Source: JBDSLU01 sp039916225 (GTDB taxonomy: Bacteria > Acidobacteriota > Vicinamibacteria > Vicinamibacterales > Vicinamibacteraceae). Taken from it: a stretch of DNA of 34,870 bases. A program made the translations under genes and the position numbers. Shown piece after piece: positions 16,562 through 23,325 of the stretch; the first letter of the stretch is position 1, and each line of letters begins with the position of its first letter. The stretch spans positions 1-34,870 of the forward strand of contig JBDSLU010000309.1 of NCBI GenBank assembly GCA_039916225.1, written 5' to 3'. The notes beneath the pieces were generated by a model. It worked only from the letters and a program-made list of their open reading frames with translations. It searched no databases and was not told where the DNA came from.

Positions 16562-17207
16562 CATTGCGCTCCCTCTGACCACCGTCGCCGTGCTCGACGA
16601 ACCCATCGCCCTGACGACCGGCGCCGGGCCGGCCGAGATCCGGCGCGCCACCATCGCCGACGCGCCGGCGATTCACGCGTTGATCAACGCCAACCTGGCG
16701 GCCGGGCACTTGCTCCCGCGGACTGCCGACGACGTCACGCGCCATGCCCCGCGCTTCCTCGTGGTGACCGTGAACGGCGCCGTCGTCGGCTGCGCCGAGC
16801 TGGCGCCGCTCAGCCGGGCCGTCGCCGAAGTGCGGTCGCTCGTGGTCGACGAGATCACCCGCGGGCGCGGCTTCGGCTCGCGCATCGTCGAGGAGCTGAA
16901 CCGCTGGGCGGTGCAGGAAGGCTTCTCGACGCTGTGCGCCTTCACGCACAATGCGGCGCACTTCGTCCGCCTCGGCTTCTCGATCGTGCCGCACCCGTGG
17001 CTGCCCGAGAAGATCGCCACCGACTGCGTCGGCTGTCCGAAGTTCCGGCAATGCACGCAATACGCGATGGCCCTGCCGTTGCGCGGTCGTTCGCTGCGGA
17101 CCTCGCCGGCCGGCCAGCGGCCCTACCTGGCGATGCCCGAGTACGTCGCTCCGATCGTCCCCCACCAGGGCCGCACCATCGACGCCGATGGCGTCCGGGC
17201 GTCCTAG
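16554..17207 (+). CDS. argA: GNAT-type N-acetylglutamate synthase (short ArgA)
   Basis: 217 residues from the ATG at 16554, with GGAGGTG 4 bases upstream. A GNAT fold spans about residues 25-165: EIRRATIADAPAIHALI, FLVVTVNGAVVGCAELAPL, AEVRSLVVDEITRGRGFGSRIVEEL (acetyl-CoA loop RGRGFGS), and FVRLGFSIVP. A cysteine block, DCVGCPKFRQCTQYAM, follows; this CxxCPxxxxC pattern is typical of the short, kinase-less N-acetylglutamate synthases found alone or fused to ArgH. Position between argD and argJ supports the role. With ArgJ present, it would top up the acetyl cycle. The gene symbol follows function; it is not homologous to the kinase domain of E. coli ArgA. Confidence 0.87.
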   Translation: MASIALPLTTVAVLDEPIALTTGAGPAEIRRATIADAPAIHALINANLAAGHLLPRTADDVTRHAPRFLVVTVNGAVVGCAELAPLSRAVAEVRSLVVDEITRGRGFGSRIVEELNRWAVQEGFSTLCAFTHNAAHFVRLGFSIVPHPWLPEKIATDCVGCPKFRQCTQYAMALPLRGRSLRTSPAGQRPYLAMPEYVAPIVPHQGRTIDADGVRAS

Positions 17208-17231
17208 GCCGACTTTTTCCGTGACCCTCTG

Positions 17232-18464
17232 ATGGAACCGTCGACGTTGTCTTCTTCTATTTCTGTCGTGCCCGGCGGCGTGACCGCGCCGGCGGGCTTC
17301 AAGACGGCCGGCGTCCACTGCGGCATCAAGGCCCGGGCCGGGGCCCTCGATCTGATGCTGCTGGTGGCGGACCGCCCGGCCAGCGCCGCCGGGGCCTTCA
17401 CCATCAGCCTCGCCGCCGCGGCGCCGGTGCTGGTGTCGAAGGCGCACCTGGCCGCGACCAGCGGCAAGGCCCGGGCCATCGTCGTCAACAGCGGCTGCGC
17501 CAACGCCTGCACCGGCGACGCCGGGCACAAGGTGGCCGAACTGATGACCGCCGAGACCGCGCGGGCGATCGGCTGCGAGGCCGAAGATGTGTTGGTGGCG
17601 TCGACCGGTGTCATCGGCGTGTCGCTCGATCCGCGCACGGTGACGTCAGGGATCATCGCCGCCCACGACGTGCTGAGCCGGGACGCGCACGCCGACGCGG
17701 CGCGCGCCATCATGACCACCGATCCGTTCCCCAAGGAGCACGCGATCCGCGTCGAAACGGCGGCTGGCGCCTACCACGTCGGCGGCACGTGCAAGGGATC
17801 CGGGATGATCGAGCCGATGCTGGCGACGATGCTCGGCTTCGTCACCACCGACGCCGACGTCCCGCCGGCGCTGCTGCAGCGCGCGCTGATCGATGCCTGC
17901 GAGACGACCTTCAACGCCATCACCGTCGATGGCGAGTGCTCGACCAACGACACGGTGTTCGCGCTGGCCAGCGGCGCCAGCGGCGTGGTCATCGACGAAG
18001 GCGGCTACGACGGCTTCGTCGAGGCACTGCGCGCCGTCTGCCGCGAGCTGGCGATGGGCATCGTGCGCGGCGGCGAGGGCGCGACCAAGCTGATCACCGT
18101 CGAGGTGACGGGCGCCAGGACCTACGATGACGCGCGCAAGGCGGCGCGCGCGATCGCCAATTCGTTGCTGGTCAAGACGGCGATCCACGGCGGCGACCCG
18201 AACTGGGGCCGGCTGGTGGCGGTCGCCGGGCGCTGCGGCGCGGCTTTCATCCTCGCCGGCGCGCGGGTGACGATCGGCGACATCGTGCTGTTCGAGCAGG
18301 GGCGTCCCTTCGACGAGCGCGCTCCGCAGGCCGCCGCCTACCTGCAAGGCAAGGACATCCGCGTCGCCGTCGATCTCGGCACCGACGGCCGGGAGGACGC
18401 CACCATGTGGACATGCGACCTGTCGGCCGACTACGTGAAGATCAACGCCGAGTACCGCACCTAG
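17232..18464 (+). CDS. argJ: Glutamate N-acetyltransferase / ornithine acetyltransferase
   Basis: 410 residues. It moves the acetyl group from N-acetylornithine to glutamate, making ornithine and closing the cyclic pathway. The protein cleaves itself before the Thr of the ATML motif, here in CKGSGMIEPMLATMLGF; most family members have P-N/H-M-ATML at this place, and the threonine nucleophile is kept. Also present: VNSGCANACTGDAG (oxyanion region), TTDPFPKEHA, HGGDPNWGR, and the C-terminal INAEYRT. Whether it also uses acetyl-CoA (bifunctional form) cannot be told from sequence; a separate synthase gene just upstream suggests it need not. Confidence 0.95.
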   Translation: MEPSTLSSSISVVPGGVTAPAGFKTAGVHCGIKARAGALDLMLLVADRPASAAGAFTISLAAAAPVLVSKAHLAATSGKARAIVVNSGCANACTGDAGHKVAELMTAETARAIGCEAEDVLVASTGVIGVSLDPRTVTSGIIAAHDVLSRDAHADAARAIMTTDPFPKEHAIRVETAAGAYHVGGTCKGSGMIEPMLATMLGFVTTDADVPPALLQRALIDACETTFNAITVDGECSTNDTVFALASGASGVVIDEGGYDGFVEALRAVCRELAMGIVRGGEGATKLITVEVTGARTYDDARKAARAIANSLLVKTAIHGGDPNWGRLVAVAGRCGAAFILAGARVTIGDIVLFEQGRPFDERAPQAAAYLQGKDIRVAVDLGTDGREDATMWTCDLSADYVKINAEYRT

Positions 18465-18477
18465 AAGCACGCTGACG

Positions 18478-19509
18478 ATGGCTGTCAAGAGTTCGGCTCT
18501 TTCCTCGACCGTGCGGCCGTTCCGCGCCCGTGCCTCGCGCGGCGCCGCGACGCCGCGCGGCCGCCTGCACATTCCGAAGAACTACCTGTCGGTGCTCGAC
18601 TTCGACGCCGCCGGGTTCGCCCACATGCTGGACCTCGGGGCGCGCCTCAAGAGCGAGCGCAAGCTGGGGCGGCGGGCCCCGACCGCACAGGCCCTCGCCG
18701 GCCAGCACGTCGCGCTGCTCTTCGACAAGCCGTCGCTCCGCACACGCGCGACGTTCGAGATCGCGATCCACGAGCTCGGCGCCGACGTGATCGCTCCGCC
18801 GCAGGAGGGTCCGCTCGGCGCCCGCGAGACCGTTGCCGACGTCGCCCGCAATCTCGAGCGCTGGGTGTCCTGTGTCGTCGTGCGGACATTCGGCCAGGAC
18901 AAAGTCGTCGCGCTCGCCGAGGCGGCGCCGCGACTGCGCGTGATCAACGCGCTGACCAACGAAGAGCATCCGTGCCAGGCCGCCGCCGATCTGCTGACCC
19001 TGCACGAGCGCTGGGGTGGCGTCGGCCGGGCCGCGCGCGGCCGCACCATCGCCTACGTCGGCGACGGCAACAACGTGGCGGCGTCACTGGTCCAGGCCGC
19101 GCTGCTGGCGGGCGTGTCGGTACGCGTCGCGACACCGAAGGGCGACGGCCTGCCGGCCGGCGCGCGGGCCGAAGCCGAGCGCATCGCGCAGCATGGCGCG
19201 ACCTTCACCGCGCTCGTGGATCCGGTCAAGGCGGTCACCGGCGTCGATGCCGTCTACACCGACGTGTGGACCTCGATGGGCAAGGAGAACGAGGCGGCAT
19301 CGCGGCTGTCGCGCTTCCGCCCCTACCAGGTGAACGCCGCGCTGATGGCGCACGCCAAGCCCGATGCCGTGTTCATGCACTGCCTGCCGGCCCACCGCGG
19401 CGACGAGGTCACCGACGAGGTGATGGACGGCCCGCAGTCGGTCGTGTTCGACCAGTCCGAGAACCGGCTCCACGCGCAGAAGGCCCTGCTGCTCCTGCTG
19501 GTCGGCTGA
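18478..19509 (+). CDS. argF: Ornithine carbamoyltransferase
   Basis: 343 residues, with a basic N-terminal extension of about 30 residues before the conserved start (NYLSVLDFD). Carbamoyl-phosphate site: FDKPSLRTRATFE (SxRTR), and NEEHPCQAAADLLT. Ornithine site: DVWTSMGKE and FMHCLPAHRGDEVTDEV (HCLP). These last two mark a true ornithine enzyme, as opposed to acetylornithine or succinylornithine transcarbamylases, so the product should be free citrulline. The last gene of the rightward operon, 13 bases after argJ. Confidence 0.94.
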   Translation: MAVKSSALSSTVRPFRARASRGAATPRGRLHIPKNYLSVLDFDAAGFAHMLDLGARLKSERKLGRRAPTAQALAGQHVALLFDKPSLRTRATFEIAIHELGADVIAPPQEGPLGARETVADVARNLERWVSCVVVRTFGQDKVVALAEAAPRLRVINALTNEEHPCQAAADLLTLHERWGGVGRAARGRTIAYVGDGNNVAASLVQAALLAGVSVRVATPKGDGLPAGARAEAERIAQHGATFTALVDPVKAVTGVDAVYTDVWTSMGKENEAASRLSRFRPYQVNAALMAHAKPDAVFMHCLPAHRGDEVTDEVMDGPQSVVFDQSENRLHAQKALLLLLVG

Positions 19510-19556
19510 GGACCCGGCAGACCGCCGTCCGCCGGCTGGCAAGGGCGCCGCGGGCC

Positions 19557-19585
19557 TTGTGATCCATGCTCCCGGCGTGCACAAT
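19557..19585 (+). promoter_or_regulatory. Sigma70-like promoter for the DUF1579 gene
   Basis: TTGTGA (19557-19562) and CACAAT (19580-19585) separated by 17 bases, 76 bases before the DUF1579 start. An imperfect hairpin just upstream (CAAGG near 19540 with CCTTG near 19555) could mark the end of the argF transcript. Confidence 0.4.
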
Positions 19586-19660
19586 CCTTGTCGCTCGCGT
19601 CTTTCCTGACGCGGCTCACTCCTCACCCGACCGTTCGTCCTGCTTCGAAGGAGCTGCCAT

Positions 19661-20215
19661 ATGACCCGTACCGCCTCACGCCTGTTGCTGTCTCTCAGCC
19701 TGTCGCTCGTGCCCGCGCTCGCTGCCGCGCAGGCGCCGCCGACGCCCACGGCGGGCCCCGAGCACGCCGTCCTGAAGGAGGACGTCGGGAGCTGGGATGC
19801 GTCGGTCGAAATGCTGATGCCGGGCGCGCCGGCCACACCGCCGTCGAAGGGCGTCGAAGTCAACGTGATGAGCTGCAACGGCCTGTGCCTGGTCACCGAC
19901 TTCAAGGGCGAGATCATGGGCGGGCCGTTCCAGGGCCACGGCGTCACCACCTGGGATCCGTCGAAGAAGGCCTACACCGGGAGCTGGTCCGATTCGATGG
20001 CGGCCGGCCTCGCCACCACCGAGGGCACCTGGGACGCGGCCAAGAAGACGCTGACCTCCACGATGCTGACGCCTGACGGCAACGGCGGCACGGTCAAGAT
20101 GCGCTCGACGGTGGAATACAGCGCCGGCAAGCGCGTCTTCTCGATGTACATGCCCGGTCCCGACGGCAAGGACGTGCCGAGCATGCGCATCACCTACACG
20201 CGGCAGAAGAAGTAA
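19661..20215 (+). CDS. Secreted DUF1579 family protein
   Basis: 184 residues; AAGGAG lies 7 bases before the ATG. Signal peptide at 1-23 (LLLSLSLSLVPALAAAQ). The mature part has the DUF1579 pattern: GSWDASVEMLMPG, VMSCNGLCLVTDFKGEIMG, FQGHGVTTWDPSKKAYTGSWSDSM, EGTWDAAKKTLTSTM and MYMPGPDGKDVPSMRITYT. These are beta-barrel, lipocalin-like periplasmic proteins of unknown ligand, abundant in Acidobacteriota and Planctomycetes. A conserved tandem of glycine-rich FQGHG and W-DS segments lines the presumed pocket. The next gene starts 10 bases later. Confidence 0.85.
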   Translation: MTRTASRLLLSLSLSLVPALAAAQAPPTPTAGPEHAVLKEDVGSWDASVEMLMPGAPATPPSKGVEVNVMSCNGLCLVTDFKGEIMGGPFQGHGVTTWDPSKKAYTGSWSDSMAAGLATTEGTWDAAKKTLTSTMLTPDGNGGTVKMRSTVEYSAGKRVFSMYMPGPDGKDVPSMRITYTRQKK

Positions 20216-20225
20216 GGGCCCGCCG

Positions 20226-20465
20226 ATGCTCCACGGCTCCCGGGAGGCGGTGCTGCGCAAGGTGCAGCCGATCAGCGTGCACGGCCAGATCTCGCTCGAC
20301 GTGCACTACGTCGACCCGGACGACGACACCGAGCAGGTTCGGGTGGCCCGCATCGGCCCCGAGGCCGTGGCCAAGGGGCTGGAGGCGGGCGACCGCGTGG
20401 TAATCGACTTCGTCCTGGGCGTCGTCACCAACGTGAAGCGCGCCGCGCCCGGATCAGGTCGATGA
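20226..20465 (+). CDS. Small hypothetical protein
   Basis: 79 residues. It starts 10 bases after the DUF1579 stop and its stop overlaps or closely precedes the nuclease gene, which supports co-transcription. The sequence alternates short strands (QPISVHGQISLDVHYVD, EQVRVARIGPEAVAKGL, GDRVVIDFVLGVVTNVKR), suggesting a compact OB-fold- or SH3-like beta-barrel that could bind a partner or nucleic acid. Third codon positions are strongly G/C, so I treat it as a real gene. No family recognised. Confidence 0.6.
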   Translation: MLHGSREAVLRKVQPISVHGQISLDVHYVDPDDDTEQVRVARIGPEAVAKGLEAGDRVVIDFVLGVVTNVKRAAPGSGR

Positions 20466-20515
20466 TCCCGGCGCTGCGCCTCATCTACACACGCCGGAGG
20501 CACGCTCTCCGGACG

Positions 20516-21415
20516 ATGATCTCTGTCCGCACCCTCCTGCTTCCTCTGACCGTCGTCGCGGCCGTGGCCCTGGCCGCCGAGCGGCCCGCCGCCTGGGGCT
20601 TCGAAGCGCATCGCCTGGTCGCCGACCGCGCCATCGATCTGCTGCCGGCCGCGATCCGGCCCTTCTTCGTGAAGCATCGCGCGTTCATCTCGGAACACGC
20701 GATCGATCCGGATCTGTGGCGCACCGCCGGCTGGACGGAGGAGCCGCCGCAGCACTTCGTCGATCTGGACGCGTTTGGCCCGGCGCCGTTCGACGCGCTG
20801 CCCCACGACAAGGACGCGGCCATCGCCAGGTTCGGCAAGGACATGGTGCAGAAGAACGGGCTGCTGCCGTGGCGGGTCGAGGAGATGTACGGGAAGCTGG
20901 TGCGGGCCTTCACCGACATCAAGGCCCAGCGACCGTACGCGAAGGACAACGTCAAGTTCCTCAGCGCGATCCTGGCGCACTACGTGAGCGACGCGCACGT
21001 CCCCTTTCATGCGGTCACCAACTACGACGGCCAGCTGACCAATCAGCACGGGCTCCATTCGCGTTTCGAGTCGCAGCTGTTCGAGCGCTACCGGGCCCGC
21101 CTCAGGATCCGTCCGGTGCCGATGCGCCTGACCAAGGCGCCGCGCGAGTTCGTCTTCGACACGCTGGTGGTCAGCGCCGGCCTGGTCGATCCGATGCTCG
21201 CCGCCGACCGCGAGGCGATCGGCTCGGGCGAGGTCTACGATCGCGCTTACTACGAACGCTTCTTCGCCAAGGCGCGGCCGACGCTCGAACGCCGCCTGTC
21301 GGAAGCGATCGCCGGGACCGCCGCCGTGATCACGCACGCGTGGGAGGAAGGCGGCCAGCCGTCACTCGCCGACGTGCCACCGCAAGAGCGACGGCGCCGG
21401 GCGCCGACGCCATAA
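20516..21415 (+). CDS. Secreted S1/P1-type zinc nuclease or phospholipase C-like protein
   Basis: 299 residues from the ATG at 20516; a frame-mate ATG at 20462 overlaps the small upstream gene and would put basic residues before the signal peptide. Cleavage after PAA would leave Trp27 as the mature N-terminus (WGFEAHRLVADRAIDLLP). In S1/P1 nucleases and phospholipase C the N-terminal Trp itself binds zinc. Other ligands fit: His32, Asp64 (HAIDPDLWR), HYVSDAHVPFHA (His155, Asp159, His165), and NQHGLHSRFE (His178/181). So three zincs and cleavage of phosphodiesters are expected; DNA/RNA versus lipid as substrate cannot be decided. Confidence 0.82.
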   Translation: MISVRTLLLPLTVVAAVALAAERPAAWGFEAHRLVADRAIDLLPAAIRPFFVKHRAFISEHAIDPDLWRTAGWTEEPPQHFVDLDAFGPAPFDALPHDKDAAIARFGKDMVQKNGLLPWRVEEMYGKLVRAFTDIKAQRPYAKDNVKFLSAILAHYVSDAHVPFHAVTNYDGQLTNQHGLHSRFESQLFERYRARLRIRPVPMRLTKAPREFVFDTLVVSAGLVDPMLAADREAIGSGEVYDRAYYERFFAKARPTLERRLSEAIAGTAAVITHAWEEGGQPSLADVPPQERRRRAPTP

Positions 21416-21622
21416 GGGAAGTTCCGTAGAGAGCGCTGCGACCTCCGCCGCCGACGCGCCTCTGCGCGAATGGCGTGCGCGTCTGGCGCACACCGGCCGC
21501 CTTCCGCGTTCGAATACCTGACCGTGATCTAAATTGCAGATTCGTCGCTCGCGCGGCGCGACGGGATCGCAGCCAGCGTACGGATCCGCGAGTTTTTGCA
21601 CGAGAACGCGCGTGTTCCACGC

Positions 21623-21707
21623 CTCCCCGGCAACCGGCACGTCGGTTGCACTATGTCTGGCCGGCGTCGGGCTGTTTGCGGCCACTGGAGCCGTGAGTGC
21701 TGGGGAG
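21623..21707 (+). ncRNA. Candidate structured RNA (three-way junction) upstream of a terminator
   Basis: Within the 445-base gap 21416-21860. CTCCCCGGCA (21623-21632) pairs with TGCTGGGGAG (21698-21707), 10 pairs with one G-U. Inside are GCAACCG/CGGTTGC (21630-21636 with 21643-21649), which competes with the inner pairs of the outer stem, and TGGCCG/CGGCCA (21658-21663 with 21679-21684). This gives a closing stem with two hairpins, followed 14 bases later by a strong terminator, the layout of a riboswitch or small RNA. It matches no riboswitch class I know. GC-rich DNA forms hairpins by chance, so this is tentative. In 21416-21622 I see nothing else beyond an AT-rich patch near 21527-21540 that might hold a promoter. 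Confidence 0.3.
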
Positions 21708-21721
21708 CCGGTCCGATGTCC

Positions 21722-21766
21722 AATGGGGGGTGCCGCCAATCCTGGCGACACCCCCCATTCTTTTTT
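21722..21766 (+). terminator. Strong intrinsic terminator
   Basis: AATGGGGGGTG (21722-21732) pairs perfectly with CACCCCCCATT (21749-21759); inside it CGCCA (21734-21738) pairs with TGGCG (21743-21747) around a four-base loop. A CTTTTTT tract (21760-21766) follows. The only conventional intrinsic terminator in the window. It is 307 bases past the nuclease stop, so it ends either a long 3' UTR or a separate short transcript. Confidence 0.85.
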
Positions 21767-21851
21767 GGTGGCCGGTCCTGCTCAGCGCGACTACTTGCTC
21801 GTCGACCGGTTCGGCATCCACTGGATGTTCAACGCCACGCTCAGCGAGTAA
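21757..21851 (+). pseudogene. C-terminal remnant of a VOC/PhnB-like (glyoxalase-fold) gene
   Basis: The last 21 codons before the TAA at 21849-21851 read RDYLLVDRFGIHWMFNATLSE. LxDRFGIHWMFN is the C-terminal signature of PhnB-like VOC family proteins (usually WGxxxGxLxDRFGVxWMFN). Nearly all third bases are G or C, as in real genes here. In another frame just upstream, PFFFGGR resembles the preceding FWGGR part of such proteins, so a frameshift lies between about 21772 and 21790. Nothing further upstream matches the roughly 100 other residues of the domain, so only the end of the gene remains. Confidence 0.55.
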
Positions 21852-21860
21852 CGTAGGGCG

Positions 21861-23315
21861 GTGTATCGCCTGTCGCCATCGTCGCGTCGTGCGTTCCTGA
21901 CCGGCGCGAGCGCGACGATGGCTGCCTTGGCGGCGCGGCCGCTGGCGGCCGTGCAGCGCGCGCCGCGCGGCGTCGATCCGGCACGGCCCCGGCCGACCGC
22001 GTCGCAGCTCGCGTGGCAGCGCGACGAGCTGGCGCTGTTCGTCCACTTCACGGTGAACACGTTCACCGACAAGGAGTGGGGTGATGGCAGTGAGAGCCCG
22101 CGCATCTTCGATCCGTCGCGACTCGACGCGCGGCAGTGGGCGCGCGCCGCGAAGCGCGGCGGGTTTCGCAGCTTGATCCTGACGGCCAAGCACCACGACG
22201 GCTTCTGCCTCTGGCCGACCCGGACGACGGACCACAGCGTCCGCAGCAGCCCGTGGCGCGGCGGCTCGGGCGACCTGGTCCGCGAGTTCACCGACGCCTG
22301 TCGCGCCGAAGGCCTCGGTGCCGGCCTGTATCTCTCGCCCTGGGATCGCAACGCGCGCAGCTACGGCCAGGGCCTGGCCTACGACGACTTCTACCTCGCC
22401 CAGCTCGAGGAGCTGCTCGGCCAGTACGGCCCGCTGGTCGAAGTGTGGTTCGACGGCGCCAACGGCGAGGGGCCCAACGGCAAGCGCCAGGCCTACGACT
22501 GGCCGCGCATCCACGCCGCGGTGCGGCGCCTGCAGCCCAAGGCCGTCATGTTCAGTGACAGCGGACCGGACGTGCGCTGGATTGGCAACGAGTCGGGCGA
22601 AGCGGGCACGACGTGCTGGAGTGCAGTCGATCCCGCGCGGGTGCCGCGGCCCGGGTTCGACGCACCCTGGGTGCAGTCGGCGCTGATGCAGGGCGACCCG
22701 CACGGCACGATCTGGCGCCCCGGCGAAGCCGACGTGTCGATCCGGCCCGGCTGGTTCTGGCACCCCGATCAGGACGAGCGGGTGCGCAGCGCCGACAACC
22801 TGATGCGGCTGTATGGCCGCTCGGTCGGCCGCAACAGCAAGCTCCTGCTCAACGTGCCGCCGACGCGCGACGGGCTCTTCCACGACCGCGACGTCCAGGC
22901 CCTCGAGGCGTTCGACGCGAAGCGTCGCGCACTGTTCGAGCACGACGTGTCCGCCGGAGGGAAGGCTCGCGCCAGTGGCGGCAGCTCGCCCGGCGCCGTC
23001 CTCGATGCCGACCCGGACACCCACTGGCGGGCGGCCGGCGGGGCCACCGCGAACTGGCTGGAAGTGGAGCTGCCCGCGCCCGTGGTGTTCGACACCGTGA
23101 GGCTGGAGGAAGCGATCGAGCTCGGCCAGCACATCGCCAACCACCGGGTCGACGCGTGGCTGGAGAACCGCTGGCAGACGGTGGCGTGGGGCACGACCAT
23201 CGGCAACACCCGGCTGCACAACTGCGCGCCGACGACGGCGTCGCGCATCCGCGTGGTGGTGGAGTTCGCCTACGACGCGCCGGCGCTGCGGCGCGTCGCA
23301 GCGTTCACGTCCTGA
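21861..23315 (+). CDS. Tat-exported alpha-L-fucosidase, GH29, with C-terminal discoidin-like domain
   Basis: 484 residues from a GTG, with a twin-arginine leader (SSRRAFLTGAS). The GH29 barrel runs from about residue 45: LFVHFTVNTFTDKEWGDG, FRSLILTAKHHDGFCLWPT, GLYLSPWDRN, and the nucleophile Asp198 in VEVWFDGANGEGPNG. Residues about 355-484 form a beta-sandwich of the F5/8 type C (CBM32-like) kind (SSPGAVLDADPDTHW, WLEVELPAPVVFDTVRLEEAI). It should release terminal alpha-L-fucose from glycans outside the cytoplasm. The acid/base residue of GH29 is not conserved in sequence and I cannot assign it. Only weak SD-like sequence precedes the start. Confidence 0.88.
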   Translation: MYRLSPSSRRAFLTGASATMAALAARPLAAVQRAPRGVDPARPRPTASQLAWQRDELALFVHFTVNTFTDKEWGDGSESPRIFDPSRLDARQWARAAKRGGFRSLILTAKHHDGFCLWPTRTTDHSVRSSPWRGGSGDLVREFTDACRAEGLGAGLYLSPWDRNARSYGQGLAYDDFYLAQLEELLGQYGPLVEVWFDGANGEGPNGKRQAYDWPRIHAAVRRLQPKAVMFSDSGPDVRWIGNESGEAGTTCWSAVDPARVPRPGFDAPWVQSALMQGDPHGTIWRPGEADVSIRPGWFWHPDQDERVRSADNLMRLYGRSVGRNSKLLLNVPPTRDGLFHDRDVQALEAFDAKRRALFEHDVSAGGKARASGGSSPGAVLDADPDTHWRAAGGATANWLEVELPAPVVFDTVRLEEAIELGQHIANHRVDAWLENRWQTVAWGTTIGNTRLHNCAPTTASRIRVVVEFAYDAPALRRVAAFTS

Positions 23316-23325
23316 GACGCGAGTT

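Noticed and set aside
18478..19509. Acetylornithine or succinylornithine carbamoyltransferase, which could explain an unusual ArgG
   Set aside because: DVWTSMGKE and HCLPAHRG are the ornithine-specific motifs, and ArgJ in the same operon supplies free ornithine. The SLRTR variant also occurs in ordinary ornithine enzymes.
21500..21530. GTTCGAATAC resembling a tRNA T-loop
   Set aside because: The flanking five bases (CCGCG and ACCTG) do not pair, and no acceptor, D or anticodon stems can be drawn upstream.
21623..21720. Cobalamin or SAM riboswitch, from GCCACTGG and GGCAACC strings
   Set aside because: The other conserved blocks of those classes (B12 box; SAM-I core helices) are absent in order and spacing.
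21534..21851. Open frame of 105 codons across the structured RNA and terminator
   Set aside because: Third positions are mixed over most of it, it starts at TTG without SD, and it runs through a strong intrinsic terminator. Only the last 21 codons look coding, and these fit a VOC remnant.
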